From Corallochytrium limacisporum (taxonomy: Eukaryota; Opisthokonta): a stretch of 64,000 bases of DNA. The notes beneath the pieces are model-generated. The model did not search any database. It saw nothing but the letters and a program-made list of their open reading frames with translations, and was not told the origin of the DNA. Made by a program: the position numbers and the translations under genes. Below are positions 32,158 through 41,847 of this stretch, piece after piece; position 1 is the first letter of the stretch; every line of letters starts with the position of its first letter. Location of the stretch: assembly GCA_002811645.1 (NCBI GenBank), contig PDIP01000030.1:214383-278382 (forward strand). The letters run 5' to 3'.

Positions 32158-34194
32158 CTATGCGCTTGCAGGGTTGTGGTACACGCCACCGGCCAGCAGG
32201 ATGTTTCTGTTCGTGAATGACACATGGTATACTGGAGTGCTCTTGGTCGGGAATGTGCGCAGCGGGCGGAACGTGTTGTCTTGCCGTTTTGGCTGTAGTG
32301 CACCTGGTCCACTTGTGTCCATGGTCGACTGTTGGACCTCGTGGGCTTTAGCGAGGTCCCACAGACGGACAGTATTATCAGCACCACCAGAAGCGAGGAG
32401 AGAGCTCTCCTTGCTAGTGGCCAGTGAGTAAATGTCGCCATCATGGCCCTTCAGCCGACTGATCTCCTTGCCGGATCCCATGTCCCACATAATGATGCTG
32501 AGGTCGGAACCAGCAGTCATGCAGTAACGCCCATCATCCGACATGGTAATTGCAGTGACGCGTCCCGTATGACCTGAGAAAACGCGCACACATTCACCCG
32601 TATTGACAGACCAGAGACGTGCAGTACGGTCGGTCGAACCCGTAGCAATATAGTTGCAATTCGGATGCCATGCTACGCAATCCACATCGCTACGATGGCC
32701 TGCTAGAATGCGCAGGGGATAAATACTTTCAGTGTGCCATATTCTTGCAGTGCGATCATGACTTGCACTGGCAAAGTAGGTACCCAAGGGACTCATCTTC
32801 ACGTCCCAGACTGGGAAATTGTGGCCCTGAAAACACACAACATTGGTCATTGTCTGCAGACTCCAGAGGCGGATAGTCCGATCCCGAGATGCGCTCAAAA
32901 CAAATGTTGAATCAAAACTCACATCCGTCGCGTACACAGCACCTGAATGACCAATCAAGGTCACTTCTTCAGTTAGCTCATGTTCGATTTCTATGGGACC
33001 CTTGCTGGCCCGCACACTTGGGTCTCTTGCTGGATCCTTGAGCACTCGGAATTTCTCACCAGCAAGGTTAAATACTTTGATAGATGAATTGTCAAATCCA
33101 GCGACCATGATCTTACTGTTTGGAGAAGTTTGGATGGTGTTAATATCTTCCGATGCATTGAATAGGGTGTACATGACGATGGAGGGATTCTTCTCTGCAC
33201 TCAATTGGACACGTTTGCTGGCATCCATGATCTCCTCTACACGCGCATATATCTCTTCTGTACGCAAAGGTGCTGGAGGAAACTTCACGGGTTGTGGAGG
33301 ACGATCTTCCGCTGATTTTGACCTCAAATGCTTTACCTTTCGCAAAATCGCTTCCATGTCTTCCACATCCTGCCGCAGCTGCGCATCGTCCGGGTTCTTC
33401 TCCATCAGGTCTCTCTTCAAATCACGCTGACGAGTAATTTCCGTCTCGAATTGTTCTTCAATAGGCATCCCCGTGTACACCTTAGTTTGATTGACAGATC
33501 GAGTATCGGAGGCAACCAAGGCCTCGAATCGAGAGTCTCCCAAAGCCGAGTCTACTCTCTGCGCTGGAGCTCCTTCCGTGACTTCGACTTTGAAGTACTG
33601 ATTTAGAAGAGCCAGAATGACCATATCGTTGGAATTACCAAGATAATTTACCAATAGGTCAAATGTTGCCCGACTAAGACTCAAGCGATAGCGATTCTGC
33701 AGAAATAAGTTTGCCAACTCATTTTCCTTAAGCAGCTGTGCACTGTTAACGGAAGCCAACTTCATCAACTCATTACTCTGTCCACCTTCAAAAGAGCCTT
33801 TAAAGCGCTCGAAGAATCCCTGCGCTTCTGAGAGAAAGTTCTTTCCAATTAAGCTCAGGTAGCAATGCACGAAAATCGGAAAGAGAAGCTGCGAAAGCTC
33901 AACTTTGTACTGATCCAGCGCTTGCTCAACCCAATTCTGAAGAGATTCATAAGAAGCCTCATAAACTAATGCTGACCGATCAGCAGAGTACAGCAAAGAT
34001 GTGATTCCGGTTGCAGGTCGTGTACCGTCCACGGCATGCTTCTTGATGAATGCAGCCAGTGATCTGCTGCTCGCTGCCTTCAACAGTTCTTGCTCTTCTT
34101 TATCATACCCACGTTCTTTCAGGTAATTAGCCACCAAGGTATCCTGTTCAGCCTGGCTGACACCGTTCATCGATGCATCTGCGGAAACTTTCAT
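32158..34194 (-). CDS. TAF5: TFIID subunit TAF5 (WD40 repeat)
   Basis: 678 residues. A LisH-like N-terminus (about 18-50) is followed by the TAF5 NTD2 helical domain, with ESLQNWVEQALDQYKVEL, LFPIFVHCYLSLI and FLQNRYRLSLSRATFDLLVNYL. After a charged linker (about 240-330) come at least six WD40 repeats from about 400, with typical SASRDRTIRLWSLQT, SASHDRTARIWHTES and ATGSTDRTARLWSVNTG ends. This order (LisH, NTD2, WD40) is diagnostic for TAF5. TAF5 is a scaffold of TFIID; in many eukaryotes a paralog serves in SAGA. The gene ends with TAG and starts at the first ATG of the frame. Confidence 0.93.
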   Translation of the reverse strand: MKVSADASMNGVSQAEQDTLVANYLKERGYDKEEQELLKAASSRSLAAFIKKHAVDGTRPATGITSLLYSADRSALVYEASYESLQNWVEQALDQYKVELSQLLFPIFVHCYLSLIGKNFLSEAQGFFERFKGSFEGGQSNELMKLASVNSAQLLKENELANLFLQNRYRLSLSRATFDLLVNYLGNSNDMVILALLNQYFKVEVTEGAPAQRVDSALGDSRFEALVASDTRSVNQTKVYTGMPIEEQFETEITRQRDLKRDLMEKNPDDAQLRQDVEDMEAILRKVKHLRSKSAEDRPPQPVKFPPAPLRTEEIYARVEEIMDASKRVQLSAEKNPSIVMYTLFNASEDINTIQTSPNSKIMVAGFDNSSIKVFNLAGEKFRVLKDPARDPSVRASKGPIEIEHELTEEVTLIGHSGAVYATDVSFDSTFVLSASRDRTIRLWSLQTMTNVVCFQGHNFPVWDVKMSPLGTYFASASHDRTARIWHTESIYPLRILAGHRSDVDCVAWHPNCNYIATGSTDRTARLWSVNTGECVRVFSGHTGRVTAITMSDDGRYCMTAGSDLSIIMWDMGSGKEISRLKGHDGDIYSLATSKESSLLASGGADNTVRLWDLAKAHEVQQSTMDTSGPGALQPKRQDNTFRPLRTFPTKSTPVYHVSFTNRNILLAGGVYHNPASA

Positions 34195-34499
34195 GGTTGT
34201 GTGCCCCTTCTGCAGATCAGCCTTGTTCTAGTCTCTTCTCATGTCATGCTTCTCATCTTTGCATTAGAAAGGACTGTATTATCGAACAAACAAGGAGAAA
34301 TAAAATTCTAAGCTAAACGCTGGATGACTATTTCCATCTACGAAGCCCATGACGTACCTTGTTGACTTGCAGCACGCAGTTCCGGAAACGGGCCAAAACA
34401 GTCGTCCGGGCCTCATTGCCCTCCTTCGCCGGCCACTATCCATCTCCCATTTTTCCCCTCTTTTGCGCGCTCCATGCGAAACACTGCCTCCATTGCCCT

Positions 34500-34517
34500 C
34501 CCCCCCCCCCTGGGGGG
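34500..34517. repeat. Poly-C/poly-G junction (C11-T-G6)
   Basis: Eleven C, one T, then six G; the same arrangement as at 13633, 21773 and 22666. Confidence 0.6.
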
Positions 34518-34611
34518 CCCTCCAAACCGTCCGGGCTGTCCTTGAATTCGCAGCAATTCCCGTATATCAAAATCATTGCCTTCTCCGCCGCTGCTCAAGA
34601 TTTTTGAGGCA

Positions 34612-34633
34612 TGTGTGTGTGTGTGTGTGTGTT
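34612..34633. repeat. GT dinucleotide repeat
   Basis: About eleven TG/GT units. Confidence 0.8.
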
Positions 34634-35181
34634 TCTGACCGTTGTGGGCCCACACAGCGCACTCCCGGGGCGAGGAGGAGCGTGCCGGGCAGAGAGATCC
34701 AAGGCGTCCCGCAGTTTGCAATGAATGAGTCGCCAGGCACGACGCAGCAGGGCGTAGCATTTTCCAATTTTTCCTTGAAATCACGAGCCACAACCGAATC
34801 GGCGCAGGGCCATCTGCTGCTGCTCCAACATTCCCCGGGATTGTCGTGTGACAGGAGTCCGCACCGAATATCCATAGGTTAGGTATCGCTACCGAACCTT
34901 CGAGATTACCGCTCCCAGCTCCCGGCGATAAAATAGATAGAAATCCCGCAAAAAAAAAAAAAAAGAAAAACGGAAAACTAAAATATGGAACTCCAAAGCC
35001 GGGGAAACGAGTGCGTTTTGGGTGGAAACAGAGCAATGAAAATTTTGCAAGCAACGCTAAAGCTCCATAGCGGCGGCAACATTGGCGCAGCAGGTACGTT
35101 CACTACCGGTGCTTACGCGCCAAAACCCGACTGGACCCAGCACACTGCGGTTGCCCGCTGCTCCCAATCCCTCCCCCCCCC

Positions 35182-35392
35182 NNNNNNNNNNNNNNNNNNN
35201 NNNNNNNNNNNNNNNNNNNNNNNNNNNNNNNNNNNNNNNNNNNNNNNNNNNNNNNNNNNNNNNNNNNNNNNNNNNNNNNNNNNNNNNNNNNNNNNNNNNN
35301 NNNNNNNNNNNNNNNNNNNNNNNNNNNNNNNNNNNNNNNNNNNNNNNNNNNNNNNNNNNNNNNNNNNNNNNNNNNNNNNNNNNNNNNNNNNN
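35182..35392. other. Assembly gap (N run)
   Basis: 211 undetermined bases. The left flank ends in a C run and the right flank begins CCCTCCCT, as at the other gap. Confidence 0.95.
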
Positions 35393-36055
35393 CCCTCCCT
35401 CTCCTCCGTTTCCCAATCCCTTGCGGTTGCGGTTTGATTTGGAGCGGAGAAACCATGGGCATGGCCAAAATTTCTTCTCTCCTCAACTTATCGTTGTGGA
35501 GAAGGAGGGGGGAGGGACGCGGCCGTGCAGGTTGTCGGCTTGCACGGGCGGAAGAGGACGTGTGGAGGTGGAAGGCACCATTCCAAAAAAAAAAAAAAAG
35601 CCAAATGGCTCATTTGGGGACCCAATTTAATATTTGCCGGAGAGCAGTTAATACAGAAATTTTATTGAAACAGGAACGGAGAAGCGGAGGGGCTCGACCA
35701 GAGAGAGAAAGAAAAAAGAAAAAGAAAGGGAGGGAGGTGTGGACCGTACAAGCCGATATCACCGCCGCAGATTGAAGATTTTGTGCCGCGTAAGATCCTG
35801 TCTTGGGGCCTCAAAATATGGGATTGTCCGGTTCCTATGCGCATCAATTGGAGCCAAATTTCGTTTCTCCTCTTTGTGAATGGCGTAGATGAGGACTGCA
35901 GAACTTCTGGATGTCATTGTTCCCAATTCTGGCCACTGAAATATCGTTAGAAGGTTTTTCAAATGAAGTGGGAGCAGAGGATTGAGAGCCCATGGAAATG
36001 TACAGGACATCCGACGTTGGGTGTGTTACCAGTAGGAGCGTCAAAACATACGATC

Positions 36056-37912
36056 ATGAGCCAACAGGAGATAGAATTGGAAGAGAAGGAAGGCCTTCTT
36101 GGCGATCACAGTGATCAGGGACACGGACATAGCCACGATGGCGTTCCATGTGATGGCCATGGACATGGTGCGCCAACTCCAGGAGCTGAAGCAGAGGAAG
36201 AGCCACAACCTCCCGAACCTGAAATCACAGATATTTGGGTTGCTGCACAGCATGGAGATTTGGACAAGATTCGGTATTTTGTAGAAGAAGAAAAGGTTGA
36301 TATTAATGAGTTTGATGGTGAAGGCTGTCACGTCATGCACTGGGCTGCCATCAACGGACGCACCAATGTTATGCGATACCTGTTTAGCCACGGAGCCTGG
36401 GTTGACCCTGTGGGAGGCGTATTGGAGGCAACTCCTTTGCTGTGGGCTGTGCGCCAGGGTCAGCTAGATGCGACAATGTTACTGGTCAAACAGGGTGCTG
36501 ACTTGAGCTCGGCAGATAAGCAAGGCTTCAATGCTTTGCACCTGGCCGTTCAATTTGGATTTGCGCATATTGCCGCCTACATTATTGCAAAAGGAGTAGA
36601 TGTCGAGTCTCGCGATCCTGATGGACGTAATGCTTTACACTGGGCTGCTATCCGTGTCTACACACCAGAAATGATCCACCTGTTGAAACGGTTCGGGCTC
36701 AGTCCCAACAGTCTAGACAATGCCAAGAACACACCGCTGCATTGGGCTGCTATAGTTGGTAATGAGTGTGCTACTGAAGAGCTTATCGAAACAATGGGTG
36801 CAAAGCTCGACCTCGTCAATGCGGACGGACTCACACCCTTCCAGATTGCTAGTGATAAGGGCTTCACTAACGTTTCCCGTGTGCTTCAAGAAACCGAAGA
36901 CAAGCAGAACGGTAAGCAGACCTTCTTTGTAAAAAATGGTGAGATGCTAAGCTACGTGGTCCCTGGGCTTGGTATTCATCTGGCTATTGCAACCTTCACA
37001 TTCCTTCCTATTCTCTATGCGACGGGTGTAGTTTTGGTTGGTATCTTTGCTGCTAGCCAGGTTATGTCCCGCATTCCATGGAGCGATACAAATTCTGACC
37101 ACGCAGCTCAAGGCATCTACCTTTCTACAATGTTCGTCCTGCTCACAACCTCCATTCTGGTCCTCATGCCTTACTTCCCAGGCTTCTTGTTTGGTATGGT
37201 CTTCTTCATAGTGTGCTTCCTGAACACTGGAAACTACTATCGCACATGGATGGGTGACCCCGGATTTGTCAGTTTTTCCACTGATGAAGTCAGAAGCCAG
37301 ATCGTTCACCTGGCAGAGAAAGGTGAACTGAGCACGAGCAATTTTTGCCCGACGTGTGTTCAGCGCAAGCCTGTGCGCTCCAAACACTGTTCCTCGTGTA
37401 AGAGATGCGTGGCCAAATTTGATCACCATTGCCCATTCACCGGCAACTGCGTTGGCCAGGCCAACCATCGTTCATTCATGTATTTTGTCACCTTTATCGG
37501 GATCAACGCCATCCTGTATGTATGGGCCAGTATCTACTATCTGAATCTTATGATGCCCGGAGCTGCAGAAAAAGGCATTGGCCACCGGATCGTCGCCTGG
37601 GGAGTGAACCACACCTGGGTTTTCCTGCAGATGCTCGATTGCTGTGTCCATGTTCTTTGGACCTTAATCCTTGGACTGTGCCAGCAGTATCAGATTGCTA
37701 TTGGACAGACGACCAACGAACGCATGAACTTCGGCCGCTACAAATACCACGAAGATGGGGTGAATCACTTTGACAAGGGCTGGCTTCGGAATTGTGTGAA
37801 TTTCTATGGGTGCAAGATAGCGGGATTGTACTCTCCAAATCTGCAGGACTTCACTAATGTGTTCCACCACCATGACATTGACAACCCTAAGGGTGGCAGC
37901 AATATGGCGTAA
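36056..37912 (+). CDS. Ankyrin-repeat DHHC palmitoyltransferase (Akr1/HIP14 type)
   Basis: 618 residues. A short His/Gly-rich acidic N-terminus (HGHSHDGVPCDGHGHG, about 22-37) precedes about six ankyrin repeats (about 55-280). Four membrane spans flank the catalytic cysteine-rich domain CPTCVQRKPVRSKHCSSCKR, which ends in DHHCPFTGNCVG. A TTxE motif (TTNE) follows the last span. The enzyme attaches palmitate to cysteines of client proteins on Golgi or endosomal membranes, as in Akr1 of yeast and ZDHHC17/HIP14 of animals. The catalytic Cys of DHHC is intact (Akr1 has DHYC). ATG 36056 is preferred because the 31 codons upstream in frame look non-coding. Confidence 0.9.
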   Translation: MSQQEIELEEKEGLLGDHSDQGHGHSHDGVPCDGHGHGAPTPGAEAEEEPQPPEPEITDIWVAAQHGDLDKIRYFVEEEKVDINEFDGEGCHVMHWAAINGRTNVMRYLFSHGAWVDPVGGVLEATPLLWAVRQGQLDATMLLVKQGADLSSADKQGFNALHLAVQFGFAHIAAYIIAKGVDVESRDPDGRNALHWAAIRVYTPEMIHLLKRFGLSPNSLDNAKNTPLHWAAIVGNECATEELIETMGAKLDLVNADGLTPFQIASDKGFTNVSRVLQETEDKQNGKQTFFVKNGEMLSYVVPGLGIHLAIATFTFLPILYATGVVLVGIFAASQVMSRIPWSDTNSDHAAQGIYLSTMFVLLTTSILVLMPYFPGFLFGMVFFIVCFLNTGNYYRTWMGDPGFVSFSTDEVRSQIVHLAEKGELSTSNFCPTCVQRKPVRSKHCSSCKRCVAKFDHHCPFTGNCVGQANHRSFMYFVTFIGINAILYVWASIYYLNLMMPGAAEKGIGHRIVAWGVNHTWVFLQMLDCCVHVLWTLILGLCQQYQIAIGQTTNERMNFGRYKYHEDGVNHFDKGWLRNCVNFYGCKIAGLYSPNLQDFTNVFHHHDIDNPKGGSNMA

Positions 37913-38053
37913 AGAAAATGAATTCCACTTGCATGTACACAAGGGTACAACACCCACTTATTTGTAGTAAGTAAATCTCATAGACGTACACGTACTTCTT
38001 TGTTCATTTCTGTATTCGGATTCTTGTTATGAAAACAGCAAGTTCGCAGGGTC

Positions 38054-38446
38054 CTATCGACGAGTACCGTCTTGGTCGCGATAGTAATAAGCGATCCGGA
38101 GGTGTTTGTAGTCATCTTTACCCGCAACAATAGTCTTAATCAGACCATTTGCCTTATCCTGCTTACGCCTTGTACCATCTCTCAGTTGTACGGTTTCCAT
38201 TTCGCGATACTTGATAATATTTCGAAAATGCCACTGCGACTCACTGTTCCACAAACGATCGTCCGTCCACCGTCTCACTTTCTTCGAATCGAACACGTAG
38301 AGGGTGCCATGGTCAATTGCTTGCTGTTCTGGTTTCGTTAGGTGCTTACTGTTAATGTTGATTGGGAGTTTTCCCGCCATGACTGAAATGAAGATACATT
38401 CCACATCTTCCTCGTCAAGTACATTACCAGTAAGAACTCTCGCCAT
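38054..38446 (-). CDS. Minimal WOPR domain protein (Gti1/Pac2 family)
   Basis: 130 residues, essentially one WOPR DNA-binding domain. Its first lobe runs from about 4 to 83 and includes the diagnostic GTLYVFDSKKVRRWTDDRLW followed by FRNIIKYREME. The second lobe has KANGLIKTIVAG and HLRIAYYYRDQDG. The Trp, Arg and Tyr of these segments are the conserved WOPR residues. WOPR proteins (Wor1, Ryp1, Gti1, Pac2) are fungal transcription regulators of morphology and virulence-type switches. Those are usually 300-1000 residues with long disordered tails; here there is almost nothing outside the domain. It ends 142 bp from the stop of the convergent palmitoyltransferase gene. TAG stop. Confidence 0.75.
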   Translation of the reverse strand: MARVLTGNVLDEEDVECIFISVMAGKLPININSKHLTKPEQQAIDHGTLYVFDSKKVRRWTDDRLWNSESQWHFRNIIKYREMETVQLRDGTRRKQDKANGLIKTIVAGKDDYKHLRIAYYYRDQDGTRR

Positions 38447-39131
38447 TGTACTCTACGGTAAAGGACAGATCATTTCTATTAGGGTTATAAATTGTCGCCG
38501 TCCATGTTCTTATGCAGTAATTCCTAAACGGTCGTTTCAAAAATCTTCTTCGGAGGCGACTGATAAATACCCCCTTTCACCGACGGCAGATAGGTATTTC
38601 ACTGGCGATTAATGGAATGCTGACGTCGCCGTCATCGGAATCCACAAAACGGAATGTGGACCCATTCGCGAAGCATTTTCCTATGCAGGTTGAGTATGGG
38701 GAAAATCCTGCCACAGACGACTCACCAATATGCCTTTTCGGGCATGCAGCCCCTGCATGTGACAGACCTCGGAAAATGTTTCGAATGAGGTTGCCACAAC
38801 AAAATGGGTAAAGGTGCCCTCTGTGCAATATGTCCGCAAAACCCACCCATCGGTGCGGAAACCACAGTGTACCCTATTGCTTGCAGCTATCCCGAATAAA
38901 AGGAACGATCACAATCTGTGGTGGGGACATTGCTTCTGTTTCAATTCCCCTCCCCTTTTGGTTCAACATTGAAGAGGGGGACCAAACCTCCGCCACCGAC
39001 TCTAAGCGAGGGGACCGCCGCAGAAAATTGGGGACCACTTTTTGCGAACGAGACGGGAAACAAAGCAGCAAAATGAAAGAGATGCTTCATGTATTAGGTC
39101 GTTATGTATGGATATCTTTGCAGTCAGTCCA
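38447..39131. other. Intergenic spacer
   Basis: About 680 bp between the WOPR gene and the PUS10 3' end. Nothing coding was recognised; a GTATTTATC stretch on the minus strand near 38570 could be the WOPR gene's TATA-like element, at a longer distance (124 bp) than usual. Confidence 0.35.
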
Positions 39132-40478
39132 CTACTGGACATCGATCTCCGTGACATCCAGTTGCAGAATGTCACAGCGGGTGTTGAGGATGCTACGTAC
39201 GCTCGGCTGAGTGCGCCCAAAGTCGCTGTGCACAAACTCTTTGATATACGTGCCGGCGGCTGTGCTGAGGTCGAGAATAAAACAGTGCGGATTGATGAAC
39301 TCGCAGTTTAGCGTGCCAATGTTCCGCGGCCGCGCAAGGGGCGCGCGGCGATGAAGGACTCGAATCGGTGTCTTTTGAGAGATCTCCAATGGCGCCTGCG
39401 CCGCAAGATACTCCAGTTGTTCATGAGTGACTGGCTTCTCAGTGTAGATCACAGCACGGTAATACTTTACCTTGTTCTGTTCCGCTTCCTTGACGACATT
39501 CTGGTCCGTACGAGATGCGGTCTGTAGATTGCTCACCGCGACGGCTCCTCCAGACTTCTCCTCGATTTCCTTTTCTATGGCCTTGATCAATATCGGGTCT
39601 CGCAGAAGGGATCGCGCCTGGCGAATCTCTAGAATGAATGGCCGGCCCTTGCCCAACATGCGCACATCCAAGTCTTCCCGGCCGGCGGTTTGGAAAGATG
39701 CGAACTTGCTGCCTATGCGTTCCTTGATCGGATCGCTTATATACTGTTCCACGCTATGACACTGCATATTCTCCAGGTACCATGCCGACTGACTGACGTT
39801 GCGAGCGTATTTGTGGTAGTTCCCTTTGAACATTTGGAAGTCCCAGTAGCCCTCTACCTTGTACGTCACGCACTGTGGGGGGATTGCATCCAATGCGTCG
39901 TCCAGAATATCAAGTACGTTGTGCCACTTGATTCGACGCTCCATTTGCTCAATTACTACATTAATATTTGGTTTAAACGACTTCTTCCAATTGATACACT
40001 GCAGAAACGCGTCCAAGTCTCGATCATCCAGTGCACTGGAGATGGTTATGTCAATCGTCCAAGTTGGATTCTCCTTCTTCTGTGATTGCTGTCCAGTCTG
40101 TACAATGCCCAGCACAGACTTAGCGTGATTACGAAAGAAAGAGGTGTTTCCTTTGCTGTTCAGGCTTCTTTCTAATCGTCGCAACTTTTCCCTAAAGACG
40201 CGCTGACGAATCATAACGCACTTTGGCAGTTCTAGTGCCACACTAGTGCCTTCCTCCGTGGCCGAATGGCAGCCACCTTCACCAAAGTACGGTTCGACGT
40301 TGAGTGCCTCATCTCTGAGATCATTGATCTTCTTCAAAACCTTAGGCTGAAAAAGACCAAGGCAACTACGACAGACCTGATCCACAGATTCGTCCAAGGT
40401 TTTAAACTCCGATTGCCAGTCCCCCTGGACGTGCGCACCGAAGCAGGCACTGCAGTGCTGCGTAGACCAGTCTGCCAT
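39132..40478 (-). CDS. PUS10: tRNA pseudouridine synthase PUS10
   Basis: 448 residues. Close to the N-terminus are two Cys pairs, CSAC and CRSC, forming the zinc site of PUS10. A THUMP-like region follows. The catalytic block is AGREDLDVRMLGKGRPFILE (about 266-285), with the catalytic Asp at about 269 or 271. C-terminal segments such as GTYIKEFVHSDFGRTQPS and TPIRVLHRRAPL are also typical. PUS10 makes pseudouridine 54 and 55 in archaeal and some eukaryotic tRNAs. The frame extends upstream to 40742 without an ATG in the first 88 codons, so ATG 40478 is used. Human PUS10 is about 530 residues; this one is compact but has all key motifs. Confidence 0.87.
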   Translation of the reverse strand: MADWSTQHCSACFGAHVQGDWQSEFKTLDESVDQVCRSCLGLFQPKVLKKINDLRDEALNVEPYFGEGGCHSATEEGTSVALELPKCVMIRQRVFREKLRRLERSLNSKGNTSFFRNHAKSVLGIVQTGQQSQKKENPTWTIDITISSALDDRDLDAFLQCINWKKSFKPNINVVIEQMERRIKWHNVLDILDDALDAIPPQCVTYKVEGYWDFQMFKGNYHKYARNVSQSAWYLENMQCHSVEQYISDPIKERIGSKFASFQTAGREDLDVRMLGKGRPFILEIRQARSLLRDPILIKAIEKEIEEKSGGAVAVSNLQTASRTDQNVVKEAEQNKVKYYRAVIYTEKPVTHEQLEYLAAQAPLEISQKTPIRVLHRRAPLARPRNIGTLNCEFINPHCFILDLSTAAGTYIKEFVHSDFGRTQPSVRSILNTRCDILQLDVTEIDVQ

Positions 40479-40771
40479 TGTACTGCAGATCAAGTCATGG
40501 CATACCCGCTGGTAATAAATCGATCGAACATGAGGGTCGAACCTGCTGAAAACCAGGTCCTCATCTGTTGACGCGCCAGCACCTTCATAAGTAGCCGCAC
40601 CAATCCTCGTGTGCCTCCCTCGCGCCCAGGGGGGAGGGGAGCGGTGTGGGGGCAGAGACCCGTGTGCCTCCGGCAGGCAAGGGAAAGTAAAACAATCGGG
40701 ATGTGCTTGCGTTTTAAAGAAATTTGAAACCAAGGAGAGCAAGGTTTACACATTGTCAATATATTCTTATG

Positions 40772-41446
40772 TTACAGCCTCCTTCCTAGGCGATCCAGGA
40801 GCGCCACGATCAGACCCACTGGTGACGTTGCGAGGTCACGTACAGTACGATCGAACTCTCCTGCAACAGGGAGATATGGTTCCTCATCGCTGTCGTGTTT
40901 GCTGGCTTGGGTTTCTGCAGAATCGCCAAAGTCCTTGTCATCCACAACCTCGTGCGATGGTTCATCCGCTGCGAGAGTAGTTGTGTACTCATGTAACTCA
41001 TTGCGCACCTGCTTCAGCATCTCGAGGGTGTCATGATCCAGTTGAGTATTCTGTTCTCGTGCTAAGTCCAAAAGCTCTCTCAGCTGATCATTGAAGTGTT
41101 CTTCTGAGTTCTGTAACATACGGTGAGCGAGGCTGTCATGTACCGACAGCATGCTGCTCACTGCCCCGAGGGCCGCAAATATGGCCTGACCAGGAATCGT
41201 CAAAAGGCTTGGACGAACTCTTAAATTCCGAGCGGCATTTTCAAGCCGATCACTTTGGGGCCTTTGTAGGCTCCGGGAGTGGTCAAAGGCCGCAAAGCTT
41301 TCCTGAGCTCTTCGTAAGAGAAGCTGAGACCGAATCAGGCTCTGGATCTGTTGGTCGAGGGACCTTTGAAATCCACGACTACTGCTTGTGTAGTACCGGA
41401 CGGTAACAGCACGCGCCAAAATTTGTGTTCCCAACGTAAGTCGCAT
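40772..41446 (-). CDS. COQ7-like mitochondrial protein without recognisable di-iron ligands
   Basis: 224 residues. The first ~22 (MRLTLGTQILARAVTVRYYTSS) are a mitochondrial presequence. Residues about 67-125 resemble the second half of COQ7 (5-demethoxyubiquinone hydroxylase): RVRPSLL, a hydrophobic AIFAALGAVSSML helix, then EEHFNDQLREL; QVRNELHEY follows at about 145 and a C-terminal LIVALLDRL helix ends the protein. COQ7 needs Glu and ExxH ligands in four helices. The first helix with its GE motif, the KDH-type ExxH and the last E-x-x-H are not present as such. It may be a degenerate paralog with a structural role in the ubiquinone complex. The family link rests on my reading of a diverged sequence. 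Confidence 0.5.
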   Translation of the reverse strand: MRLTLGTQILARAVTVRYYTSSSRGFQRSLDQQIQSLIRSQLLLRRAQESFAAFDHSRSLQRPQSDRLENAARNLRVRPSLLTIPGQAIFAALGAVSSMLSVHDSLAHRMLQNSEEHFNDQLRELLDLAREQNTQLDHDTLEMLKQVRNELHEYTTTLAADEPSHEVVDDKDFGDSAETQASKHDSDEEPYLPVAGEFDRTVRDLATSPVGLIVALLDRLGRRL

Positions 41447-41847
41447 TGTATTGGCTATCCGCCTGTGTCAGACTTCATGACTTCGGAGGAATGCACACAT
41501 TCCAACAGACCATATTGATTCCACAATTCCATATAACGCATTCGCAGGGCCCGCTTGACAGATGTGTCCTCGAAATAGCATGCTGATTCACTCAGAGAAA
41601 CAGAGAGGAGCCAGCTCCTCCGGCCCAGTCCCCAAGTGGTCTCGGGCGGCATCCACAAATGCCCTTTCCCCGGCAGGTAGAGGGAGAGAGGGGGATCAAG
41701 AAGCAAGGGAGAGACACAGGTTGGGACTGTTTCTAGTTGCTCATATATTACACACTATGTTTGCTGCTTCGATATGAATGTTTTCTGATGTGTGATATGC
41801 ATTGTGGTTGTGATATGCTTGTGGTTGGGATGACTGTGATCACCGAG
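41447..41847. other. Intergenic spacer
   Basis: 400 bp between the histidine kinase stop and the COQ7-like start; no recognisable elements. Confidence 0.35.

Larger units (their letters stand above)
34195..36055. other. Gap-containing divergent region
   Basis: 1.86 kb between TAF5 (minus) and the palmitoyltransferase gene (plus). It holds a C11-T-G6 junction (34500), a GT repeat (34612), poly-A runs (34950, 35586) and an assembly gap (35182-35392). No gene was recognised. Confidence 0.45.
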
